Of a DNA stretch of 64,000 nt, positions 28,748 through 36,792 are shown piece after piece. The notes below the pieces were generated by a model. It saw nothing but the letters and a program-made list of their open reading frames with translations, was not told the origin of the DNA and made no database searches. A program made the position numbers and the translations under genes. This DNA comes from Kofleriaceae bacterium (GTDB lineage: Bacteria; Myxococcota_A; Polyangia; Haliangiales; Haliangiaceae): assembly GCA_020633495.1 (NCBI GenBank), contig JACKDR010000003.1, positions 248,001 to 312,000 of the forward strand. Direction: 5' to 3'. Position 1 is the first letter of the stretch, and each line of letters opens with the position of its first letter.

Positions 28748-29962
28748 TCAGCCGCCGCCGTCGTTGCCGTCGTCGTCGTCGTCGGGCCGGACGTGGATCG
28801 CGCGGCGCAGCGCGGCGTCGCCGAACCGGGCGTGGACCTCGTCGAGCACCGCGCCGAGGCGCTCGCCGCGGGCCCGGCGCGGCTCGTCGAGCGTGAGCTG
28901 GCGGGGCGCGGCGCGCGGCTCGAGCGCGGTCGCCGACAGCCCGACCAGCCGGACGCGTCGCCCCGGCCGGTCGGCGATCTCGACGTGGCCGAGCAGCTCG
29001 AGCGCGGCGCGCGCCAGGACCTGGCCGTCGGTCGTGGGATCGGGCAGGGCGGTGCGCCGGGTGATCTGCCGGAAGTCGTCGTACTTGACGATCAGCACCA
29101 CCGCGCCGGCGCGGAGGTCGGCGGCGCGCAGCCGGGCCGCGACCCGGTCGGCCTGGTGCAGCAGCACGACCTCGAGGTCGCGGGGATCGTCGTGGTCGTC
29201 CTCGAAGGTCTCGCGGTGGCCGATCGTCACCGGCGCCTGGCCCTCCTCGACGGCGCGGGCGTCCTCGCCGCGGGCCAGCGCCGCCAGGTGGGCGCCGGTG
29301 ACGTCGCCGAGCTTGCCGCGCAGCGCGGCCTCGGGGTAGCGCGCGACGTCGCCGATCGTGCGCAGGCCCAGCGCCCGCAGCCGGTCGCAGGTGACCTCGC
29401 CGACGCCCCACAGCCGGCTCACCGGCAGCGGGTGCAGGAACGCCAGGATGCCGTCGGCGGGGACGACGCGGAGGCCGTCGGGCTTGTCGATGTCGGAGGC
29501 GATCTTGGCGACGAACTTGTTGGGCGCGACCCCGACCGACGCCACCAGCCGCAGCTCGTCACGGACCCGCGCCTTGATGGCGCGGCCGATCGTCGGGCCG
29601 TCGCCGAGCAGGCGTTCGCTGCCGGTGACGTCGAGGAACGCCTCGTCGAACGACAGCGCCTCGGCGACCGGCGCGAAGTCGCCGAGGATCGCGAAGAACG
29701 CGCGCGACGCCTCGGCGTAGCGCGCCATGTGGTGGCGGACGACGATCGCGCGCGGGCACAGCCGCAGCGCGATCGCCATCGGCATCGCCGAGTGGACGCC
29801 GAAGGTGCGCGCCTCGTAGGAGCACGCCGCGACCACGCCGCGGCGCGCCGAGCCGCCGACGATGACCGGCTTGCCGCGCAGCGACGGATCGTCGCGCTGC
29901 TCGACCGCGGCGAAGAAGGCGTCGAGATCGACGTGGAGGATCGTGCGCGCCGCGTCCCCCAC
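28748..29962 (-). CDS. dinB: DNA polymerase IV (Y-family, lesion bypass)
   Basis: A GTG at 29962 starts the 404-residue product with the classical opening HVDLDAFFAAVEQRDD, where Asp binds metal. The catalytic pair is in ALSFDEAFLDVTGS, and the YEARTFGVHSAMPM motif and GVAPNKFVAKIASDIDKPDG complete the palm and thumb. A helix-hairpin-helix and little-finger domain follow to the end. All catalytic carboxylates are intact. Pol IV copies past alkylated and oxidised bases with low fidelity. The upstream HemJ/CopD-type gene stops 8 bp before this GTG, so they are probably in one operon. An SOS operator was looked for in the 5' region but not recognised. Confidence 0.95.
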   Translation of the reverse strand: MGDAARTILHVDLDAFFAAVEQRDDPSLRGKPVIVGGSARRGVVAACSYEARTFGVHSAMPMAIALRLCPRAIVVRHHMARYAEASRAFFAILGDFAPVAEALSFDEAFLDVTGSERLLGDGPTIGRAIKARVRDELRLVASVGVAPNKFVAKIASDIDKPDGLRVVPADGILAFLHPLPVSRLWGVGEVTCDRLRALGLRTIGDVARYPEAALRGKLGDVTGAHLAALARGEDARAVEEGQAPVTIGHRETFEDDHDDPRDLEVVLLHQADRVAARLRAADLRAGAVVLIVKYDDFRQITRRTALPDPTTDGQVLARAALELLGHVEIADRPGRRVRLVGLSATALEPRAAPRQLTLDEPRRARGERLGAVLDEVHARFGDAALRRAIHVRPDDDDDGNDGGG

Positions 29963-29970
29963 CGGCCGAC

Positions 29971-30408
29971 CTAGCCGCGCAGCAGCGTCGTGTTGGCGCC
30001 GAGGATCGCGGCGACCACGACCGCGGCGAAGAAGACCACCCACAGGATCGGCGGCAGGGCCCGGACCCGGCCCTCGCGGAAGCGCTTGATCTTGACCCGG
30101 GCCAGGCCGTGGATCGACAGCACGCCGAGGACGACGACCGTCAGCTTGATGTGCAGCCACGGGCCGTGGCCGAACTCGGTGGGCTTGACGCCGAGCGCGC
30201 GCCACAGGCCGGCGCCGATCGCGATCGTCGCCCCGAGGTCCATGATCATGGCGAGCGCGCGCTCCATGCGGCCGAGGCTCTCGCGGGCGACGCCGTCGAC
30301 CTTGCCGTGCACGGACAGCAGCGCGAGGACGGCGGTCAGGCTCGAGATCCACAGGATGACGCCCACGACGTGGATCGTGGTGAGCCAGGCGACGGTGCTG
30401 GGGGACAT
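29971..30408 (-). CDS. HemJ/CopD-superfamily membrane protein
   Basis: The 145-residue protein has four transmembrane helices (about 8-30, 48-70, 84-104, 121-140). TTIHVVGVILWISSL near the N-terminus and GPWLHIKLTVVVLGVLSIHG in helix 3 match the conserved His/Trp/Lys positions of UPF0093/HemJ (protoporphyrinogen IX oxidase) and the related CopD copper proteins. HemJ uses heme b bound to such histidines. The length agrees with HemJ (about 140-150). No other heme or copper gene is nearby, and it is grouped with dinB, so I do not assign a definite role. Confidence 0.78.
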   Translation of the reverse strand: MSPSTVAWLTTIHVVGVILWISSLTAVLALLSVHGKVDGVARESLGRMERALAMIMDLGATIAIGAGLWRALGVKPTEFGHGPWLHIKLTVVVLGVLSIHGLARVKIKRFREGRVRALPPILWVVFFAAVVVAAILGANTTLLRG

Positions 30409-30510
30409 GACCCGTGGTGTACCACCGGTAGATCCTCGGGCGCAGGCCCGTACAATGGGGAGTGATCGCCCCCGGCCCCCGGCCGGCCACCCGGGTCACC
30501 CCAGGGATCG

Positions 30511-31476
30511 ATGGACCTCAAGCTGTTCTTCCACGACCGTTGCTTCGACGGCACCGCCTCGGCGGGGCTGTTCGCGCGGTTCCACCGCGAGGTCATCGCC
30601 GCCGACAGCCACGCGATCCCGGTCGGCCTGCGCCACCGCGACGGCGACCCCTTCGAGGGTGTCGCGATCGACGGCGACGACAACGCCTGCGTCGACTTCC
30701 GGTACTCGCCGTCGCCGGCGATGCGCTGGTGGTTCGACCACCACGCGACCGCGTTCCAGCCCCCGACCCTGCGCGCCGACTTCGAGGCCCGCCCCGCCGA
30801 GACCCGGCGCTTCGATCCGGCGGCGCCGTCGTGCGCCGGGCTGATCGCGCGGACCCTGCAGGAGCGCTGGGGCTGGGTCCCGCCGCCGGCGCTGGCCGAG
30901 GTGGTGCGGTGGGCCGAGATCATCGACGCCGCGGCGTTCGCCTCGGCGGAGGAGGCGATCTCGCTGGCGGCGCCGGCGCAGCGGCTCGCCGCGTGGATCG
31001 CCACCGTCGGCGACGACGCGCTGGTCGCCCGCTACGTCGCGGCGCTCGCCGACGGCGTCGCGCTCGAGGAGCTGGACCGGGCGCCGTGGGTGCGCCGCGA
31101 CCTCGAGCCGCTGCTGGCCGGCCGCGACCGCGCCAAGGACGCGCTGGCGACCCTGGGCCGGCCGATCGACGACGTCGTGCTGTTCGACCTGCTCGATCAC
31201 CCGGAGGTGCCGGCGCCCGGCTTCCTCGGCTACGCGTTGTTTCCGGCCTGCCGGTACTCGGTATCGGCGGCGCGCCACCACGGCGCGATCAAGATCGCGG
31301 TCGGCCACAACCCGTTCGCGGCGCCGCGCGGCCACGACATCGGCGCGCTGTGCGAGCGCTACGGCGGCGGCGGCCACGCCGCGGTCGGCGGCGTCACCCT
31401 CGACGCCGACGAGGTCGACCGCGCGCGGGCCACGGTGGCGGCGATGGTCGAGGTGCTGACGTCACCGGCGGCGTGA
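30511..31476 (+). CDS. DHH-family phosphoesterase
   Basis: The 321-residue protein contains FFHDRCFDGTASAGLF at its N-terminus, the DHH motif WWFDHHATAF at about 71-80, and a DHHA1 end with RYGGGGHAAVGGVTL at about 287-301. The HD and GGGH motifs coordinate manganese. Relatives hydrolyse short oligonucleotides, cyclic-di-nucleotide products (pApA, pGpG) or inorganic pyrophosphate; the specific substrate is not visible. The metal-site motif I of longer RecJ-like members is replaced by HDRCFDG, which is the form of oligoribonuclease-like DHH proteins. It is divergent from the dinB cluster with a 102-bp spacer. Confidence 0.85.
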   Translation: MDLKLFFHDRCFDGTASAGLFARFHREVIAADSHAIPVGLRHRDGDPFEGVAIDGDDNACVDFRYSPSPAMRWWFDHHATAFQPPTLRADFEARPAETRRFDPAAPSCAGLIARTLQERWGWVPPPALAEVVRWAEIIDAAAFASAEEAISLAAPAQRLAAWIATVGDDALVARYVAALADGVALEELDRAPWVRRDLEPLLAGRDRAKDALATLGRPIDDVVLFDLLDHPEVPAPGFLGYALFPACRYSVSAARHHGAIKIAVGHNPFAAPRGHDIGALCERYGGGGHAAVGGVTLDADEVDRARATVAAMVEVLTSPAA

Positions 31477-31600
31477 TCGTCGCGCCGGCACCCGCCCGCG
31501 GGCGTCGATCCCGGCGGCTGCCGAGGGTCGGTCGCGAACGATGCGGGGGGGCCGATCGGCTCGCTCGCCCGCAGACGGGCTCGCGGCGCCGGCACCGAGT

Positions 31601-32725
31601 TCATCCTCCGGTGGGTGTCAAGGTCGTTGTCGCCCGCGTCGACCACGCGGCACCCGCTCGTCGTCGCGTCACCGGCCGCATCGATCGCTCGATCCACTGC
31701 GCCAGCGACAGGGCCGCGTCGGCGCGGCCCACGCGGACCGCGGCCGGCTCGTCCCGTTCGTCGCTGGTCCTCGGCGGCGCGCCGTACCGCCTTCCATCGG
31801 CGTGCACGAACCCGACCTGTCCCGACGCCGACCGCGTGATCTTCAAGCGGCCCACATGGACCGCGTCGTGATGGCCGCCGCACAGCGAGATCAGGTTCGC
31901 CAGCGTATGCCGACCGCCCTGCGCCCGCGGTCGCACGTGGTGGACCTCGACCCATCGCGACGCCCGGCAGCCCGGCACCCGGCAGCGGCCGTGATCTCGC
32001 GCGACCACCGCCGCGCGCACCGGCGCCGGGATGGCCTGGGTCGGCTTCGCGATCACGTGAACGTCGCCGTCGCCGTCGACCCGGCCGAGGACGCGCGCGT
32101 CGCAGCGCGCGCGCTCGACGACGGTCGCCGGCACCTCGACGGCGCGGCCGCCGCCGTCCTGGGTCACGCGCTCGCAGTCGGGGCACTGCATCAAGGCGAT
32201 CTGGTACGCCGCGCGCCCGCGCTTGCCGCGTTCGCTCGATGGAGCCGGCTCGCCCGCCAGCATCCCGAGGCACAGCACCCGCAGCAGCTCGTCGTCGGGC
32301 ACGGCCTCGCCGCGCTCGAGCTCCAGCGCCAGCCTCGCGTCGCGCCACAGCGCGTAGGTCTCGGCGGTGACCTCCAGCGACACCACGCGCCGGACCTCGG
32401 CCGGATCCACCGGATCGCCCGGTAGATCACCGGGCTTGCGCCCGGCGACCAGGGTCTCGATCTCGTGCACCGTCTTGCCGGCCGCCGCGTCGAGCCACAC
32501 CCGCTCGGTGTCCTCGCGAACGACCCGGGTCAGCTCGCGCACCGCCGAGTACGACTGCTCGCCGCGGGCCAGCGCCGCCGCGGTCCGCGGCAGCACCTGC
32601 AGGGCGCTGGCGACGCGCAGCCGCTCGCGCGCCGCCCGCGGCCCGTAGCCCAGCGTGCGCTCGAGGTACTCGTGCAGACTCGCGTAGCCGAACCGGCGGT
32701 GCAGCTCGACCTGCTGCGCCAGCAC
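31601..32725 (-). CDS. HNH endonuclease (DUF222-like), cut off by an upstream stop
   Basis: From the GTG at 32725 the open frame gives 374 residues. The front half is helical and basic (FGYASLHEYLERTLGYGPR), as in the DUF222 domain that often precedes an HNH site. The HNH module lies at about 245-300: GRCRVPGCRASRWVEVHHV, then GGRHTLANLISLCGGHHDAVH, with the two Cys and the catalytic His. The family is common in actinobacteria and myxobacteria in mobile or accessory positions. Reading upstream, the same frame continues to an ATG at 32884 (41 codons) but is interrupted by a TGA at 32762-32764 just before RAALDAEEARW. The full gene would be 428 codons. Either a nonsense mutation or restart at 32725 explains it. 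Confidence 0.8.
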   Translation of the reverse strand: MLAQQVELHRRFGYASLHEYLERTLGYGPRAARERLRVASALQVLPRTAAALARGEQSYSAVRELTRVVREDTERVWLDAAAGKTVHEIETLVAGRKPGDLPGDPVDPAEVRRVVSLEVTAETYALWRDARLALELERGEAVPDDELLRVLCLGMLAGEPAPSSERGKRGRAAYQIALMQCPDCERVTQDGGGRAVEVPATVVERARCDARVLGRVDGDGDVHVIAKPTQAIPAPVRAAVVARDHGRCRVPGCRASRWVEVHHVRPRAQGGRHTLANLISLCGGHHDAVHVGRLKITRSASGQVGFVHADGRRYGAPPRTSDERDEPAAVRVGRADAALSLAQWIERSMRPVTRRRAGAAWSTRATTTLTPTGG

Positions 32726-32761
32726 CAGCCAGCGCGCCTCCTCGGCGTCGAGCGCGGCACG

Positions 32762-32884
32762 TCACCGGGCGACGCCGCGCAGGTGGCGATCGAGCTGTCG
32801 CCAGTCGGGGGATGCGTCGCCGCCTCCGCCCGCCCCGTCGAGCTCACGCGAGACCACCCGCTCGTTCTTGTCGCGATCGAACAT
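32762..32884 (-). pseudogene. 5' remnant of the HNH gene, separated by an in-frame TGA
   Basis: ATG at 32884 starts MFDRDKNERVVSRELDG and reads 40 codons to DRHLRGVAR, then a TGA at 32762-32764. The same frame then continues directly with RAALDAEEARWLV, the normal beginning of the helical domain of the HNH protein. There is no length change, only one stop codon where an Arg (CGA) would fit. Confidence 0.6.
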
Positions 32885-33555
32885 CTCCACTCCTCCCTGC
32901 GCACGCGCGCATTCCTTCTCTACCACGACGATTTCGGGCCTCCTGTCGTCGCCGTGGCGCCCCGCAACCGACCTCGACCCTTCGCGTCGTCGTCGCGGTC
33001 CGCTTCTCGGCGCAGCGGGCCGAGCTGCGCGCCCCGTCGACGATCAGCCGCGCCATCGCGCCTGCGTCTCGTCGTCGGCCGCGAACGCCGTCAAGAACAA
33101 TCGACCACGATCGTCCCGGGCCGTGTCTTTCTTGTCCGGTTCCCGGACAGCGTCGATCACGGCTCGCGCGGCCGTCGCGATCCCGATGCCCGGCCCGCGC
33201 CCGCAACGCTCGCGCCCCGCGCCGAGGCGCCGGGCCCCCGTCTTCGGGCCCGGCGCCGGTGGTGGTGCTCTGCACCCACGCCGGCGCCAGCACCACGCTC
33301 ATCGGGGAGCCAGCGACCGGCCGGGCCGGAGCCTCAGCCCACGCAGCCCACGCCCCGACCGCGCCGCAGCCCACGCCCCGACCGCGCGGCACCCACACGG
33401 CCCCGCGCCGCGCCCGCAGCCCCGCGGCCAGCCAGCCGCCGCCCGCGCGCCGCCCCGCGCCGCGGCGCGCCGCGCCGCGCCGCCCCGCCCCGCGCACATC
33501 CCGACCATCCCCGCCGCCCTCTCCGGAGCCTCCGGGAGCCAGCACCGACGCGACG
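32885..33555. other. stretch without a recognised gene
   Basis: About 670 bp upstream of the broken HNH gene. Both strands offer only Arg/Pro/Ala-rich open frames with no start context or recognisable domain. It holds one perfect palindrome (33133-33149) and a run of CGCC-rich low-complexity sequence from about 33,400. No promoter or RNA gene was recognised. Confidence 0.5.
33133..33149. repeat. palindrome TGTCCGG-TTC-CCGGACA
   Basis: A perfect 7-bp inverted repeat with a 3-base centre. The same arms recur at 61814-61830 with centre AGA, and a related core is found at 20410-20423. Confidence 0.65.
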
Positions 33556-33556
33556 T

Positions 33557-33712
33557 CCGTCCACCCCGTCCACCCCGTCCACCCCCGCCACCCCGCCCAC
33601 CCCGCCCCCCCCGCCCCCCCCCCCCCCCCCGTCCACCCCGTCAACCCCGTCCACCCCGTCCACCACGTCAGCCCCGTCCACCCCGTCCACCACGTCAGCC
33701 CCGTCCCGCCGT
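33557..33712. repeat. GTCCACCCC minisatellite with a 17-C run
   Basis: About 150 bp of a degenerate 9-bp repeat (GTCCACCCC and variants such as GTCAACCCC and GTCAGCCCC), with a higher-order 27-bp period near 33,655-33,705. An uninterrupted run of 17 C lies at 33614-33630. The array ends within about 8 bp of the stop of the VOC-family gene. Confidence 0.9.
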
Positions 33713-33719
33713 CCGGCCC

Positions 33720-34157
33720 TCAGTCGACCTGGCGGACGTAGACGACGTAGCCGTCCGGATCGGTGATACGGAACTCGCCGTTGGGCGAGTGCTCGGGCGT
33801 CTCGATCTCGGTCGCGGTGACGCCGGCGGCGGCGAGCTCGGCGCGCCAGGCGGCGACGTCGGCGACGTAGAGGTAGAACAGCACGGCCTGGGCGTCGGCC
33901 GCGACCGGCGCGGTGGCGCGCGCGACCATGAGCGCGGCGCCGTCGGCGGCCTCGAGCCAGGCCCAGTTGAGCCGGCCGTCGGTCTCGTTCAGGTAGCGGT
34001 TGCGGACGCCGAAGCCCAGCCGCGCCCAGAACGCCACCGCGCGCTCGCAGTCGGCGACGAACGCCATCGGGACCAGCCGCCCCGGCGGCGTCGGTGTGGT
34101 GGCCGTCCCGTCGCCGGCCTCGGCGGCGCCGTCGGCGCGGTCAGGCGGCGCCGTCAT
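33720..34157 (-). CDS. VOC-superfamily (glyoxalase-like) protein
   Basis: The 145-residue protein has the repeated beta-alpha-beta fold of vicinal-oxygen-chelate enzymes: PMAFVADCERAVAFWARLGF in module 1 and FYLYVADVAAWRAELAAAGV plus FRITDPDGYVVYVRQ in module 2. The first-module His ligand usual in glyoxalase I is not obvious, while a Glu/Asp-type end is. Members include resistance proteins, dioxygenases and isomerases, so the reaction is open. It overlaps the 3' end of the aminopeptidase gene by 17 bp, indicating co-transcription, and its own 3' end abuts the minisatellite. Confidence 0.82.
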   Translation of the reverse strand: MTAPPDRADGAAEAGDGTATTPTPPGRLVPMAFVADCERAVAFWARLGFGVRNRYLNETDGRLNWAWLEAADGAALMVARATAPVAADAQAVLFYLYVADVAAWRAELAAAGVTATEIETPEHSPNGEFRITDPDGYVVYVRQVD

Positions 34158-36738
34158 CGCCGCCGTGCTCCTTCTTGGCCTTCTTGGCCTTCTTGTCGCG
34201 GTCCTTGTCCTTCTTCTTGTCCTTCTTGCGGCCGCCGACCTCGAGCTTCTCGACCTGCTCCTTGAGCTTGGCCAGGCCGCCGCGCAGGCCGTCGACCTCG
34301 TCGCGCAGCTTCTTGAGCTCCTCGTCGCGGCCGCGGCCCTCCTCGAGGTCGCGGATGATCTCGCGCGACCGCCGGCGCAGCCGGCCGTCGAGCTCGCGGT
34401 CGACGACCCGGCGCAGCGCCGGCACCGCCGCCGGATCGCCGATCACCGCCAGGGCCTCGAGCGCGGCGGCCTGGACCCGGAAGTCGCGATCCTCGACCAG
34501 GCGCTCGACGGTGTCGCGGACGTCGCGGGCGTCGCGGTCGCGGCGGCCCCGGACCAGCGCGGCGAGCGCGCCCAGCGCGGCGCGGCGGCCCTGCGACAGG
34601 TGCCCCCAGGTCGTCGCCGACAGCAGCATCGACACCGCCGAGTCGTCGCGGGCCTCGGCGAGGCCGCGGTACGCGTGCTGGCGGATGACGTCGCCGTACG
34701 ACGGCCGGGTCGCGGCCTCGCGCAAGAGGCGCGGCGCCGACGGCGCGCGCAGCCGGCCCAGCGCCAGGCACGCCTCGGCCTCGACGAAGTAGCTGGCGTC
34801 GCCGCGCTCGACGACGCCCTCGATCACGGCGATCGCCTTGGCGTCCTCCCGGTGATCGCCGATCGCCTTGACGATGGCGCGCCGCGCCCGCGGGTGGGCC
34901 TCGGTGGCCAGCGCCCGGATCAGCGCGTCGCGCGCGCCATCGGTGCGCAGCCCGCCGAGCGCCGCGGCGCAGGCGCCGCGCACCGCCCAGAACGGATCGC
35001 GCTCGAGGCCGCGGCCCAGCGCCGCCTCGGCGCGCGCGCCGCCCTTGCCGCCGAGCGCGCGGGCGGCGTGGATGCGATCGACCGCCAGCGTGGCGGCCTC
35101 GAGCTCGCCGATCCACAGCGCCTGGCTCTTGTCGGTGTCGACGTGGGCGAGCATGACCCGGCCCGGATCGAAGATCGCCTGGGTCGGCTCGGCGTCGAGC
35201 GGGACGTGGAAGGCGTGGCGCTCGTCGACGACCTCGACCGGGACGTCGACGTCCTGGCCGTCGACCCGGAACCGCAGCCGGGTCGGCAGGCGGAACCGCG
35301 GCGTCTTGCCCTCGACCTTGTGGGTCTGCTCGATCGTCGCGGTCGCCAGCCGGGTGTCGGGATCCCAGGTGAACGCGACCTTGAGCTCGGGGTGGCCGTC
35401 ACCGTCGATCACCCACTGGCTGAAGAACCAGTCGAGGACCCGGCCGGTGGCCTCCTCGACCGCGCGCGCCAGGTCGCGGGTCTCGACCGAGCCGTGGCGG
35501 TGCTTGGTGAGGTAGTGCCGCAGGCTGCCCCAGAACGCGTCGTCGCCGAGCTCGTAGCGCAGCATGTGCAGGACCCGGCCACCCTTGTCGTAGAGGTGGT
35601 GGTCGAAGATGTCGATCGGCTCGTCGTAGAGCTTGGTCGCGATGGTCCGGCGGTAGCGGCCGCCGTCCTCGCCCATGTAGGTCTCGGCCCAGTCCTCGAG
35701 CTCGAGGTCGGCGGCGTCGCGGCCCTCGTAGGCCTCGCGCCACACGTACTCGCTGTAGGTCGCGAAGCCCTCGTTGAGCCAGCCCTCGCCCCAGTCGCGG
35801 CAGGTCACGAGATCGCCGAACCACTGGTGGGCCAGCTCGTGGGCGACCAGCGAGTCGACGTCGTGATCGAGCGCGGCGCGCTCGTCGAGCAGGACGACGT
35901 CGGTCAGGGTGGTCGCGGTCGTGTTCTCCATGCCGCCGAAGATGAAGTCGGCGACGAAGACCTGGGCGTAGCGGCTGTACGGGTAGTCGACGCCGAACTT
36001 CTCCGAGAACACCTCGAGCATGCGGGGCGTGCGCTCGAGCGTGCGCTGGGCTTGCGCCTCGAGGCCGCGGGCGACGTGGTAAGTGACCAGGACGTCGCGC
36101 CAGCGGTGCTCGAGGGTGGCGAGCTCCCCGGCGGCGAGCGTGACCAGGTAGCACGAGTGCGGGATGTCGAGCTTGTAGTGGAGGCGGCGGCGATCGCCGA
36201 TGGCCTCGTCCTCGATCAGCTCGCCGTTGGACAGCGCGAACCAGCCGTGCGGCACCGTGACGGTGACCTCGCTGGTGGCCTTCTCGTGGGGCTGGTCGAA
36301 GCACGGGAACCAGTGCCGCGAGTCCTCGTCCTGGCCCTGGGTCCACGCCTGCAGCGGCTTGTCCGGGTAGCCCTCGTCGGGGCCGACGAAGTAGAGGCCG
36401 CGCCGCGGCCGGCCCTCGTAGTCGACCTCGATCGCGATCCGCTCGCCCGCCGGGCGCTTGCCGCCGAGGTCGATCCGCAGGAGCAGGCCGTCGTGGGCGA
36501 ACGGCGCCGCCGCGTCGCCGACCCGGACCGCGCCCACCGTCAGCTCGACCGCGTCGAGCACGACCCAGCGGGTGTCGGGCGCGAGCACCGCGCAGTCGAG
36601 GTGCGCGGTGCCGCGCAAGAGCTTGGCGACCGGGTCGAGGTCGAGCCGCAGCGCGATGTGCTCGACGTCGACGACGCGATCGCGGGCGAACTTGGGGCGG
36701 GTCCCGGGGAGGGCGAACTCACGATTCAGGCCGGCCAT
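34141..36738 (-). CDS. M1-family zinc aminopeptidase with HEAT repeats and Lys-rich tail
   Basis: The ATG at 36738 gives 865 residues. The N-terminal beta-domain leads to the exopeptidase motif GGMENTTATT (about 268-277) and the zinc site HELAHQWFGDLVTCRDWGEG with NEGFATYSEY (about 297-330); all zinc ligands and the catalytic Glu are present. The region after about 560 is made of HEAT-like helical repeats (ARRAIVKAIGDHREDAKAI and similar), as in archaeal/bacterial TRF-type members. The last ~55 residues are a coiled coil (LRDEVDGLRGGLAKLKEQVEKL) and a Lys/Asp-rich tail (KKDKKKDKDRDKKAKKAKK). There is no signal peptide, so it is cytoplasmic. The tail may bind acidic partners or nucleic acid; that is inference. 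Confidence 0.93.
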   Translation of the reverse strand: MAGLNREFALPGTRPKFARDRVVDVEHIALRLDLDPVAKLLRGTAHLDCAVLAPDTRWVVLDAVELTVGAVRVGDAAAPFAHDGLLLRIDLGGKRPAGERIAIEVDYEGRPRRGLYFVGPDEGYPDKPLQAWTQGQDEDSRHWFPCFDQPHEKATSEVTVTVPHGWFALSNGELIEDEAIGDRRRLHYKLDIPHSCYLVTLAAGELATLEHRWRDVLVTYHVARGLEAQAQRTLERTPRMLEVFSEKFGVDYPYSRYAQVFVADFIFGGMENTTATTLTDVVLLDERAALDHDVDSLVAHELAHQWFGDLVTCRDWGEGWLNEGFATYSEYVWREAYEGRDAADLELEDWAETYMGEDGGRYRRTIATKLYDEPIDIFDHHLYDKGGRVLHMLRYELGDDAFWGSLRHYLTKHRHGSVETRDLARAVEEATGRVLDWFFSQWVIDGDGHPELKVAFTWDPDTRLATATIEQTHKVEGKTPRFRLPTRLRFRVDGQDVDVPVEVVDERHAFHVPLDAEPTQAIFDPGRVMLAHVDTDKSQALWIGELEAATLAVDRIHAARALGGKGGARAEAALGRGLERDPFWAVRGACAAALGGLRTDGARDALIRALATEAHPRARRAIVKAIGDHREDAKAIAVIEGVVERGDASYFVEAEACLALGRLRAPSAPRLLREAATRPSYGDVIRQHAYRGLAEARDDSAVSMLLSATTWGHLSQGRRAALGALAALVRGRRDRDARDVRDTVERLVEDRDFRVQAAALEALAVIGDPAAVPALRRVVDRELDGRLRRRSREIIRDLEEGRGRDEELKKLRDEVDGLRGGLAKLKEQVEKLEVGGRKKDKKKDKDRDKKAKKAKKEHGGDDGAA

Positions 36739-36792
36739 GGGGCCACGACCGTGGCACGAGGCCGCGTCACCAGGCAACCCGCGGCGCGCCGC

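Noticed and set aside
24045..29339. 1764-codon open frame on the plus strand
   Set aside because: It is the antisense frame of the caspase and kinase genes, low-complexity and without domains; the minus-strand genes explain the region.
33334..33693. VDG-repeat (collagen-like) short protein on the minus strand
   Set aside because: It is only the translation of the 9-bp minisatellite; there is no start context and the array crosses frames.
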